A DNA stretch of 64,000 bases from NCBI RefSeq assembly GCF_003852895.1, contig NZ_QUSW01000004.1, positions 372,001-436,000 of the forward strand. Reading direction: 5' to 3'. Origin of the DNA: Rhizobacter terrae (GTDB lineage Bacteria > Pseudomonadota > Gammaproteobacteria > Burkholderiales > Burkholderiaceae_C). Each line of letters starts with the position of its first letter. Position 1 is the first letter of the stretch. Of the stretch, positions 27,652-34,282 are shown one piece after another. Below the pieces are notes generated by a model. That model worked only from the letters and a program-made list of their open reading frames with translations, was not told the origin of the DNA and did no database searches. The position numbers and the translations under genes were made by a program.

Positions 27652-28194
27652 TCAGAACGCCACTTGGTTGTTGGCGAGGTTCCAGGAGCCCTGGATGTTG
27701 TTGCCGCTGGACTCGATGCCCGAGCCGTCGATCTTGGACTGGTTGTACGTCCAGCGGATGGACGAGTACTTCAGGCCGAAGGTTTCGGTCGGGATGGACT
27801 CTTCAGCGACCGTCGTGGACACCGACGACACCAGCGCGTTCTTCAGCTCGATCTTCAGGTAGTTGACGCGGTTGTTCGAACCCGTGCCGGTCGAGTTGCT
27901 GCCGCCCACGGCGCGATAGAAATAGATCACCACGCTCGGGTAGATCGTGCCGGCCGAGCAAGCCTGCAACAGCTTGGTGGTGGCCTTGTCGATGTCCTTG
28001 GTGAAGATCAGTTCGCCGTGTTCGGTACGCTCGGCAGTGTGGCCGCCGGCGCTTGACGAGGTGGCCGACTTGGGCTGCCGGATGAGGTGCGTGAAGGTGC
28101 TGACTTCGACCGCATTCGCCGACTTGTGCTTGGCGTCGTTGGTTTCGCCCTTGATGTCGGCACTGCTGCCGAACTCAACGTAGATGTCTTTCAT
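27652..28194 (-). CDS. hcp: Hcp tube protein (TssD)
   Basis: Hcp hexamers stack to form the inner tube that is expelled by sheath contraction and also carry small effectors. The 180-residue protein begins MKDIYVEFGSSADIKGETND, contains TFTHLIRQPKSATSSSAGGH and the helix DIDKATTKLLQACSAG. It continues VVIYFYRAVG and VNYLKIELKNALVSSVST. It is slightly longer than the usual 160-172, with a Ser/Gly/Thr-rich loop around SNSTGTGSNN. It sits between tssC and tssE as in Burkholderia-type clusters, with a terminator behind it. Confidence 0.95.
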   Translation of the reverse strand: MKDIYVEFGSSADIKGETNDAKHKSANAVEVSTFTHLIRQPKSATSSSAGGHTAERTEHGELIFTKDIDKATTKLLQACSAGTIYPSVVIYFYRAVGGSNSTGTGSNNRVNYLKIELKNALVSSVSTTVAEESIPTETFGLKYSSIRWTYNQSKIDGSGIESSGNNIQGSWNLANNQVAF

Positions 28195-28230
28195 AGTTCT
28201 TCGCTCCTTGCGTAGTTAATTCGGGGTTGT

Positions 28231-29724
28231 TCAAGCCCCACTGGCTCCAGGCAGCTCTGCGACGAGTCGCAGGGACACCGAGAGTTCATCAAGCTGGAAG
28301 TGAGGGCGAATAAAGGAAACCGCTCTGTACACGCCCGGCCTTCCGGGTACTTCCGAGACCTGCACGGACGCTTCACGCAGCGGGTACTGCGCCTTGACGT
28401 CCTGTGTTGCAGCGTCATCTCCTGTGACGTACTGAGCTATCCAACGATTCAAGAACTCTTCGACGTTCGCCGCGGAAGCGAAGCTGCCGATCTTGTCGCG
28501 CATCATGGCCTTCATGTAGTGGGCGATGCGGCACACGGCGAACATGTATTGCAGCTGCGCGGCCAGCGCAGCATTGGCATTGGCGGAATCGGAGTCGTAC
28601 TTGCGGGCCTTCTGCGCAGATTGCGCGCCGAAGAAGGCGGCGTAGTCCGAGTTCTTGCAATGCACGAGCGGAATGAAGCCCAGGTCGCTGAGCTCCTTCT
28701 CGCGGCGATCGGTGATGGCGATCTCGGTGGGGCACTTGAGCGCCACTTCGCCTTCATCGGTCTTGAAGGTGTGCGTGGGCAGGTCTTCGACCAGGCCACC
28801 ACCTTCCACGCCGCGGATCGCCGCACACCAGCCGTAGTTCTCGAAGGCCGAGGTCAGGCGGGCGCCGAAGGCATAGGCCGCGTTCACCCACAGGTACTTG
28901 GCATGGTCGCTGCCGTCCACGTCCTCGACGAAGTTGAAGCCTTCGACCGTGGTGCCGTCCTTGGGGTTGTACGGCAGGCGGCCCAGGAAGTGCGGCACCG
29001 TGAGGCCGACGTAGCGCGAGTCTTCCGATTCGCGGAAGGACTTCCACTTCGCGTATTCGACCGTGTCGAACACCTTGGACATGTCGCGCGGCTTGCCCAG
29101 CTCGGTGAAGCTTTCCAGGCCGAACATTTCAGACGACGCGGCGGAGATGAACGGCGCATGGGCCGCGGCGGCCACGTGCGACATCTGCTCCACGAAGTAC
29201 ATGTCTTCGGGCTGGCGGCTGACTTCGAAGTCGCCGATGAGCGTACCGAACGGCGCGCCGCCGAAGGTGCCGAATTCTTCTTCGTAGACCTTCTTGAACA
29301 GCGCGCTCTGGTCGAAGTCGATCGCGGTCTTGAAGTCCTTGACCAGTTCCTTCTTGCTGGCGTTGAAGACCTTGATCTTCATCATCGCGCCGGTGGACGT
29401 GTGCTTGCACAGGTACTGCAGGCCCGTCCAGGACGACTCCAGGCGCTGGAAGTCGGCGTGGTGCATGACTTCGCTGAGCTGCTCGGAGATCAGGCGGTCC
29501 AGCTCGGCGACGCGGGCGTCCAGCGTGACGCTCAGGTTCTCGGAGACGACCACGGTGCCTTGCAGCACTTCGCGCACGAGCTCGGAGATGATGTCCTTCG
29601 CGCGGGTGTGCTCGGCCTGCGAGCGCGCGACGCGGCTTTCCTCGACGATGGAGTCCAGGAGGCTGCGCTCCAGGGTCTCCGTTTCGCCTTGCGATTGCAG
29701 TGCGGCTTGCGTCATGGCGTTCAC
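28231..29724 (-). CDS. tssC: T6SS sheath protein TssC (VipB)
   Basis: TssC and TssB build the contractile sheath. The 497-residue protein includes LERSLLDSIVEESRVARSQA, MHHADFQRLESSWTGLQYL, PFGTLIGDFEVSR and FISAASSEMFGLESFTEL, all typical of the large sheath subunit. The C-terminal half has WVNAAYAFGARLTSAFENYG, FIPLVHCKNSDYAAFFGAQS and a final YRAVSFIRPHFQLDELSVS. ATG 29724 overlaps the tssB stop by four bases, which decides between it and the later in-frame ATG at 29715. Confidence 0.97.
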   Translation of the reverse strand: MNAMTQAALQSQGETETLERSLLDSIVEESRVARSQAEHTRAKDIISELVREVLQGTVVVSENLSVTLDARVAELDRLISEQLSEVMHHADFQRLESSWTGLQYLCKHTSTGAMMKIKVFNASKKELVKDFKTAIDFDQSALFKKVYEEEFGTFGGAPFGTLIGDFEVSRQPEDMYFVEQMSHVAAAAHAPFISAASSEMFGLESFTELGKPRDMSKVFDTVEYAKWKSFRESEDSRYVGLTVPHFLGRLPYNPKDGTTVEGFNFVEDVDGSDHAKYLWVNAAYAFGARLTSAFENYGWCAAIRGVEGGGLVEDLPTHTFKTDEGEVALKCPTEIAITDRREKELSDLGFIPLVHCKNSDYAAFFGAQSAQKARKYDSDSANANAALAAQLQYMFAVCRIAHYMKAMMRDKIGSFASAANVEEFLNRWIAQYVTGDDAATQDVKAQYPLREASVQVSEVPGRPGVYRAVSFIRPHFQLDELSVSLRLVAELPGASGA

Positions 29725-30233
29725 TCCTCGACCTTGGTTTCTTCGCCGAGCAGCTTGAGCTTCTCGGTGTTGCTCAGCACATCGCCCAGGATGTCTTCGA
29801 GCTTCTCGTTGCCGGCGAGCTTGTTGCGCAGGTCGGCGAGCTTGGTGCGCGCCTCCAGCAGCTTCTTCAGCGGCTCGACCTGCTGCACCACGGACTCGGG
29901 TCGGAAGTCATCGATCTTGTTGAATTCGAGGTTCACCGCGAACTCGCCGCCGTCGCCGCTGAGCTTGTTCTTCACGCGGTACGACGCCTTGGGCGCCATG
30001 CCCTTCATGACGTCGTCGAAGTTGTCCAGGTCGACGCTCACGAACTTGCGGTCCTTGAGCTTTTCGAGCGGCTTGTTCGGGTCCTGCTTGCCGGTGAAGT
30101 CACCGAGCACGCCCGTCACGAAGGGAATCTCCTTCTTCTCGATCGCATCACCGATCTCGACGTCATAGGTGAGCTGCACGCGCGGCGGCCGGACCTTGTC
30201 GAGCCGCTTCTGGATGCTGTCTTTCTTGGCCAT
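29721..30233 (-). CDS. tssB: T6SS sheath protein TssB (VipA)
   Basis: TssB is the small sheath subunit. The 170 residues start MAKKDSIQKRLDKVRPPRVQ and include LTYDVEIGDAIEKKEIPFV, VLGDFTGKQDPNKPLEKLKD and FVSVDLDNFDDVMKGMAP, all canonical. The C-terminal helix LRNKLAGNEKLEDILGDVLS is the region that pairs with TssC and hosts the ClpV-linked sheath interface. ATG 30233 starts the conserved N-terminus. The stop overlaps tssC by ATGA; the upstream lipoprotein gene ends 37 bases before. Confidence 0.97.
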   Translation of the reverse strand: MAKKDSIQKRLDKVRPPRVQLTYDVEIGDAIEKKEIPFVTGVLGDFTGKQDPNKPLEKLKDRKFVSVDLDNFDDVMKGMAPKASYRVKNKLSGDGGEFAVNLEFNKIDDFRPESVVQQVEPLKKLLEARTKLADLRNKLAGNEKLEDILGDVLSNTEKLKLLGEETKVEE

Positions 30234-30270
30234 GGGGTTCCCTTTGCTAAAACGGGGTGGGTCGCGCTTG

Positions 30271-30996
30271 CTACTTGAGCTTGTCGAAAGGATTGCCACC
30301 GCTGCTCTTGGCGGCCGTGGTGGCAGGTGCTGCGGCGGGCGCCTTCGCGCTCGTCGTGGACGGGGTGGCCGCTGCCGGCGTGGCGGCAGTGGTTGTGGCA
30401 GCGGCTGCCGCTGCTGCGCGGGGCCGCGGACGCGGAGCCGGCGCCGGATCGGGTCGCGGCACCAGCACGTTCTCGCCCAGCAGTTCACGCAGGTTGCGCG
30501 TGAGCGTCTCGGCTTCGCCGCGCGTGCCGGCGGTGATGTTGTTCTGCTGGCGCAGCACGGTGATCGCTGCGGTGGAGATGCGCAATCCGCTCACGGCCAG
30601 GATGCCTGCGCCGACGTTGTCGGTGTTGTCGCGGTGGAGCACTTCCTGCGCGGCCAGCACCGCGTTGCCGTAGTCGGCGTCTTCGAAGTAGCCCTCGGCG
30701 AGCTTCACCCACGGCGCCTTGCTGGTGGGATCGATCTTCGTGGCGGCCTGGTAGAGCTCGCGGCCCTTGGCCTTGTCGCCCGCGGCCATGGCGGTGTCCG
30801 CCTTGTGCATGAGGTCGGGCAGCGTTTCAGTCTGCGGCGCCGGCGCCGGCTCGGTGGGCTTGATGGCACAGGCCGCAAGGCTCACGCACACCACCACCAC
30901 TGCCAGCTTGCATGCGAGTCGGTGGAACCGGTTTCCGGCTGCACCTTCCGACGGTGTGCTGCGCACGAGCGCAGGCCCCCCTGTCACCGCGATCAT
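30271..30996 (-). CDS. TPR-like outer-envelope lipoprotein heading the tssB operon
   Basis: A 241-residue lipoprotein. After a long basic N-region, the helix CKLAVVVVCVSLAAC gives a lipobox with the lipidated Cys near residue 43. A short TPR-like helical region follows at about 60-140 (LMHKADTAMAAGDKAKGREL, AATKIDPTSKAPWVKLAEGY). The C-terminal 80 residues are Pro/Ala/Thr-rich and end NPFDKLK, a likely flexible spacer. ATG 30996 has GGGGAG nine bases upstream; GTG 30966, after a G-run, would give a more normal signal peptide. Lipoproteins of this kind precede tssB in Burkholderia-type clusters; the role is not established here. Confidence 0.78.
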   Translation of the reverse strand: MIAVTGGPALVRSTPSEGAAGNRFHRLACKLAVVVVCVSLAACAIKPTEPAPAPQTETLPDLMHKADTAMAAGDKAKGRELYQAATKIDPTSKAPWVKLAEGYFEDADYGNAVLAAQEVLHRDNTDNVGAGILAVSGLRISTAAITVLRQQNNITAGTRGEAETLTRNLRELLGENVLVPRPDPAPAPRPRPRAAAAAAATTTAATPAAATPSTTSAKAPAAAPATTAAKSSGGNPFDKLK

Positions 30997-31272
30997 TGAC
31001 TTGTACTCCCCTGTGTTCCCTACTTCTTCCTCGCATCGCCGTTGGAACGGCATTGCAAGAGCGGCGAACTTTAGTCGAAGGGTTTCTTCACGCCATCCCC
31101 CGAAAGGCGGGGAAAGGGGAATACAAATTGATGCACTGTTAATGAACGATCCAGGCTACACGTTCATACACATGCAAGCGCATCGATACTCGCGTTCGCA
31201 TTTGTTCCAGACAATACAGGCGGGGCGATTCAACAACGCGGACAAGCCCCCACATCAACCGACACCACACCC
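30997..31272. promoter_or_regulatory. Divergent promoter region of the two main T6SS operons
   Basis: These 276 bases separate the leftward lipoprotein-tssB operon from the rightward tssJ operon and are clearly richer in A and T than the genes on both sides. A dyad at 31142-31167 lies about 110-150 bases from both start codons. No convincing sigma-70 or sigma-54 promoter was identified by eye; TTCATA (31163) and GATACT (31185), 16 bases apart, are a weak rightward candidate. Confidence 0.6.
31142..31167. promoter_or_regulatory. Candidate operator dyad in the divergent T6SS promoter region
   Basis: ATGAACG at 31142-31148 is repeated in inverted form, CGTTCAT, at 31161-31167. The two arms are perfect and separated by 12 bases, giving an arm-to-arm distance near two helical turns. 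This is a common layout for a dimeric regulator. Only one copy is seen and no regulator gene lies in the window, so the call rests on symmetry and position. Confidence 0.4.
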
Positions 31273-31944
31273 ATGAGTCACTCATCCACATGCTCGAACG
31301 CATCGTTCGCAGCGCGCTTCTTCACTCGTAGATTCATCACCCTTGCAGCCTGCGCCGCCGCAATCTTGTCCACAGGCGGATGCGCCTCGTCGAGCGGCAG
31401 CGGCGGCATTCTCGACAAGGCCATGGAGGTCGTCGGCTTGAGCAAACCGGCGCCGCCCGAGATCAACGCAGACACCATCAAGCTGCCGCCCAAGCCAAAA
31501 ACAGTGACCTTGCGTTTACATGCGGCTGACATTGTGAACACCGACACGAGCGGTAGACCGCTTGCACTTGTTGCACGTGTTTACAAGCTGCGCAGTCCGA
31601 CGGCCTTGATGCAGGCTCCTTACGACGCATTCAAGGACTCGACGTCCGAACGCATGCTGCTTGGCAATGACATCGTCGAGTCGCGCGAAGTCGTGCTCAC
31701 ACCCGGCAAGAAGTACGAAGTCATCGAGACCATGCCCAACGACGCCACGCAGATTGCGGTGGTCGCACTGTTCAGGGCCCCCGACCCTCAGCGCTGGAAG
31801 TTCGTGTTCGACACGCAGAGCGCGACAAAGACCGGTGTCACCCTGGGTCTTCACGCTTGTGCGATGAGCGTCGCGGAAGGCGAGCCCATCGGAACATCGA
31901 TCGAAGTGCGGCGGCTCGCGGGCATGCAATGCCCTCATGACTAG
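31273..31944 (+). CDS. tssJ: T6SS outer-membrane lipoprotein TssJ
   Basis: TssJ anchors the TssL-TssM membrane complex to the outer membrane. The 223-residue protein has a long basic leader, a hydrophobic stretch FITLAACAAAILSTGGCASS and a lipobox ending at the Cys near 37. The TssJ beta-sandwich follows: KTVTLRLHAADIVNTDTSGR, LALVARVYKLRSPTALMQAP and the typical loop region YDAFKDSTSERMLLGNDIVE. VVLTPGKKYEVIETMPNDAT is also conserved. ATG 31273 opens the rightward operon tssJ-tssK-tssL. Confidence 0.93.
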   Translation: MSHSSTCSNASFAARFFTRRFITLAACAAAILSTGGCASSSGSGGILDKAMEVVGLSKPAPPEINADTIKLPPKPKTVTLRLHAADIVNTDTSGRPLALVARVYKLRSPTALMQAPYDAFKDSTSERMLLGNDIVESREVVLTPGKKYEVIETMPNDATQIAVVALFRAPDPQRWKFVFDTQSATKTGVTLGLHACAMSVAEGEPIGTSIEVRRLAGMQCPHD

Positions 31945-32020
31945 CACCCGAAATGGGGGTGTCGCACGCCCCACAAAAAACACTACTTAACAAGCTTTTT
32001 TAGTACGCTCAGCCGCCGCG

Positions 32021-32053
32021 CATCGCGGGCACTTCGCGAGGACATCGCGGGCA
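32021..32053 (+). repeat. Short direct repeat before tssK
   Basis: The 11-base word CATCGCGGGCA occurs at 32021-32031 and again at 32043-32053, a 22-base period close to two helical turns. It lies in the 124-base gap between tssJ and tssK, ending 15 bases before the tssK start. It may be a protein-binding site or chance. Confidence 0.35.
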
Positions 32054-32068
32054 AATTCCGAGGCAGTC

Positions 32069-33418
32069 TTGATTCAGTCATCCAAAGTTCTCTGGGGCGA
32101 AGGCCTCTTCCTGAGGCCCCAGCACTTCCAGCGTCAAGATGCCTACCACGAATGGCGCACGGCTGAACTGGGCCGGGTGCTGCATCCGTACTCATGGGGC
32201 GTGCGCCGTGCGCGTATCGACACCGACGCGCTGGCCAGCGGGGTCCTGCGCTTCACCGAACTGCAGATCGTGTTCCCCGATGGCGAGATGTACTCCGCGC
32301 CGTCGGAAGACGAACTTCCGCCGCCCGTGTCGCTGGCATCGATTCCTGCAGGCGTGTCCGAAGTCGTGTTCCACGCCACCATCGCGCCGCTGCGTTCGGG
32401 CGGCCGCAACTTCACTGCTGCCGACGACGAGCCCGATGGCTCGCTTCGCTACGCACAGCAGAACGTGGAGGCCGGTGACTGGTTCACCACCGCCACCGAA
32501 TCCGAAGTCGCCGTGCTGCGCCGCTGCGTGCGGGTGCTGGCCGACACCGAGCCGCGCGACCACCTGGTGAACCTGCCGCTGTGCCGCATCCGGCGCTCGG
32601 CCACCGGTGGCTTCGAGGCCGACGCCCGCTTCGTCCCGCCCTCGCTGTCCATCGCGTCGTCTCCGGCGCTGCAAGCCGTGCTGCGCCGCCTGCTGGACCT
32701 GCTGCAGGCCAAGGTGGATGCGCTCTATGGCTTCCATCGCGAGCCGTCCAAGCACATCATCGAATTCCGTTCCGGCGACATCGCATCGTTCTGGCTGCTG
32801 CACACCGCCAGCGGCGCGTTCGCTTCGCTGTCGCACCTGCACATGCATCCGGCGCTGCATCCGGAACGGCTGTACGAACGCATGCTGGAACTGGCGGGCG
32901 CCCTGCTCACCTTCTCCAAGAGCTACACCCTCGCCGACCTGCCGGCCTACCGGCACGAAGCACCCGGCCCGTCGTTCGCGAAGCTGGACCACATCATCCG
33001 CGACCTGCTGGAGACGGTGATCTCCACGCGCTACTTCTCCATCACGCTCAACGAGGTCAAGCCCTCGTTCCACCACGGCCGCCTCGAGTCCGACAAGATC
33101 AGCGCCAACACCAACTTCTACCTCGGCGTGCAGGCTGCCATGCAGCCCAGCGAGCTGGTGGAAGCCGTGCCGCTGCGCTTCAAGGTCGGCGCCCCCGACG
33201 ACGTCGAGAAGCTCGTGCTGTCGGCCATGGGGGGCGTTCGCCTCACCCATGCCGCGCAGGTGCCGGCGGCCATCCCCGTGCGCCCGGGCGCCTACTACTT
33301 CGCGCTGGAACCGCGCGGCTCGCTGTACGACCGCATGCTGCAGGCGCAGACCATCGCGCTGTACGTGCCGGCGGGCATCAACGACCTGCAGATCGAACTG
33401 TTTGCGCTGAATCCGTAA
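32069..33418 (+). CDS. tssK: T6SS baseplate adaptor TssK
   Basis: TssK trimers join the baseplate to the TssL-TssM membrane complex. The 449-residue protein begins MIQSSKVLWGEGLFLRPQHF, an almost invariant start, and goes on QRQDAYHEWRTAELGRVLHP. Later conserved parts include LTFSKSYTLADLPAYRHEAP, LETVISTRYFSITL and the C-terminal YYFALEPRGSLYDRM. The start is TTG at 32069, supported by GAGG six bases upstream (32060-32063) and by the N-terminus. Confidence 0.96.
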   Translation: MIQSSKVLWGEGLFLRPQHFQRQDAYHEWRTAELGRVLHPYSWGVRRARIDTDALASGVLRFTELQIVFPDGEMYSAPSEDELPPPVSLASIPAGVSEVVFHATIAPLRSGGRNFTAADDEPDGSLRYAQQNVEAGDWFTTATESEVAVLRRCVRVLADTEPRDHLVNLPLCRIRRSATGGFEADARFVPPSLSIASSPALQAVLRRLLDLLQAKVDALYGFHREPSKHIIEFRSGDIASFWLLHTASGAFASLSHLHMHPALHPERLYERMLELAGALLTFSKSYTLADLPAYRHEAPGPSFAKLDHIIRDLLETVISTRYFSITLNEVKPSFHHGRLESDKISANTNFYLGVQAAMQPSELVEAVPLRFKVGAPDDVEKLVLSAMGGVRLTHAAQVPAAIPVRPGAYYFALEPRGSLYDRMLQAQTIALYVPAGINDLQIELFALNP

Positions 33419-33421
33419 TCC

Positions 33422-34216
33422 ATGGCACAGACCTTCACGCCTTCACTCTTTGGCATCGGCGGCCCGGGCCTCGGCCCCAAGTTGCCGGCGCCCTCTTCCG
33501 CCGCGCCCGTTGAAGCCTCCACGCTGCTGGACCTGCTCTACGACGGGTTCTACATGATCTTCCTGCTGCGCAACCGCTGCGCGCCGGTGGACGCCGAGTC
33601 CTTCCGCGACCGGGTGCGCGAGTTCCTGATCAGCTTCGAGCGCAACGCGAAGAAGATCGCCGCCTCGTCCAAGGACGTGTACCTGGCCAAGTTCGCCTAC
33701 TGCGCCCTGGTGGACGAAGTGGTGCTGATGTCGCAGTCCAAGATCCGTGGTGAATGGGAGCGCAAGCCGCTGCAGCTGGAATTCTTCGGCGAGCAATTGG
33801 CCGGCGAGCGCTTCTTCGAACACCTGGACAAACTGCGCGAAGGCGGTGCCGCGCACCTGCACCTGCTGGAGGTCTTCCACATGTGCCTGCTCATGGGCTT
33901 CCAGGGCAAGTACATCATCGAAGGTTCCGAGAAGCTGGGCTACCTCACCGGCCGCGTGGGCGACGAGATCGCGGCCCACAAGGGCAAGAGCCATGGCTTC
34001 GCGCCCCACTGGGCCGCACCCGACCGCATCAGCCACGCGCTGCGCGGCGAAGTGCCGCTGTGGGTGATCGGCTCGGTGTTCGCCTTGCTGGGCCTGCTGG
34101 GATTCCTGGGCGTGAAGGCCCTGCTCGACAAGCAGACGGTGGGTGACCTGAACAAGTACAACGAAGTGGTGAAGCTCGCACCGGCACCCGCCCATGTGAC
34201 GATCACCTTGCCTTGA
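33422..34216 (+). CDS. tssL: T6SS inner-membrane protein TssL (DotU/IcmH family)
   Basis: TssL is part of the trans-envelope complex and binds TssK. The 264-residue protein has the cytoplasmic DotU domain: LLDLLYDGFYMIFLLRNRCA, LAKFAYCALVDEVVLMSQ, LQLEFFGEQLAGERFFEHLD and VFHMCLLMGFQGKY. A single C-terminal membrane helix, VPLWVIGSVFALLGLLGFLG, is followed by a 40-residue periplasmic tail. It has no peptidoglycan-binding OmpA domain. It begins three bases after the tssK stop. Confidence 0.96.
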   Translation: MAQTFTPSLFGIGGPGLGPKLPAPSSAAPVEASTLLDLLYDGFYMIFLLRNRCAPVDAESFRDRVREFLISFERNAKKIAASSKDVYLAKFAYCALVDEVVLMSQSKIRGEWERKPLQLEFFGEQLAGERFFEHLDKLREGGAAHLHLLEVFHMCLLMGFQGKYIIEGSEKLGYLTGRVGDEIAAHKGKSHGFAPHWAAPDRISHALRGEVPLWVIGSVFALLGLLGFLGVKALLDKQTVGDLNKYNEVVKLAPAPAHVTITLP

Positions 34217-34226
34217 CCTGATCCGA

Positions 34227-34244
34227 CCGGTGCACAAGCACCGG
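34227..34244 (+). terminator. Hairpin between tssL and vgrG of module B
   Basis: A perfect seven-base-pair stem CCGGTGC/GCACCGG encloses ACAA in the 66-base gap. No T-tract follows, so full termination is unlikely. It may pause transcription or protect the upstream message. Confidence 0.35.
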
Positions 34245-34282
34245 CGGCGTTCCTCCAACAAGACAACAAAGGGAGTGGGAAC

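Noticed and set aside
31945-32020. T-run in the tssJ-tssK gap as a terminator
   Set aside because: AAGCTTTTTTAG is not preceded by a convincing GC stem on either strand; the short CACCC/GGGTG pairing is too far away.
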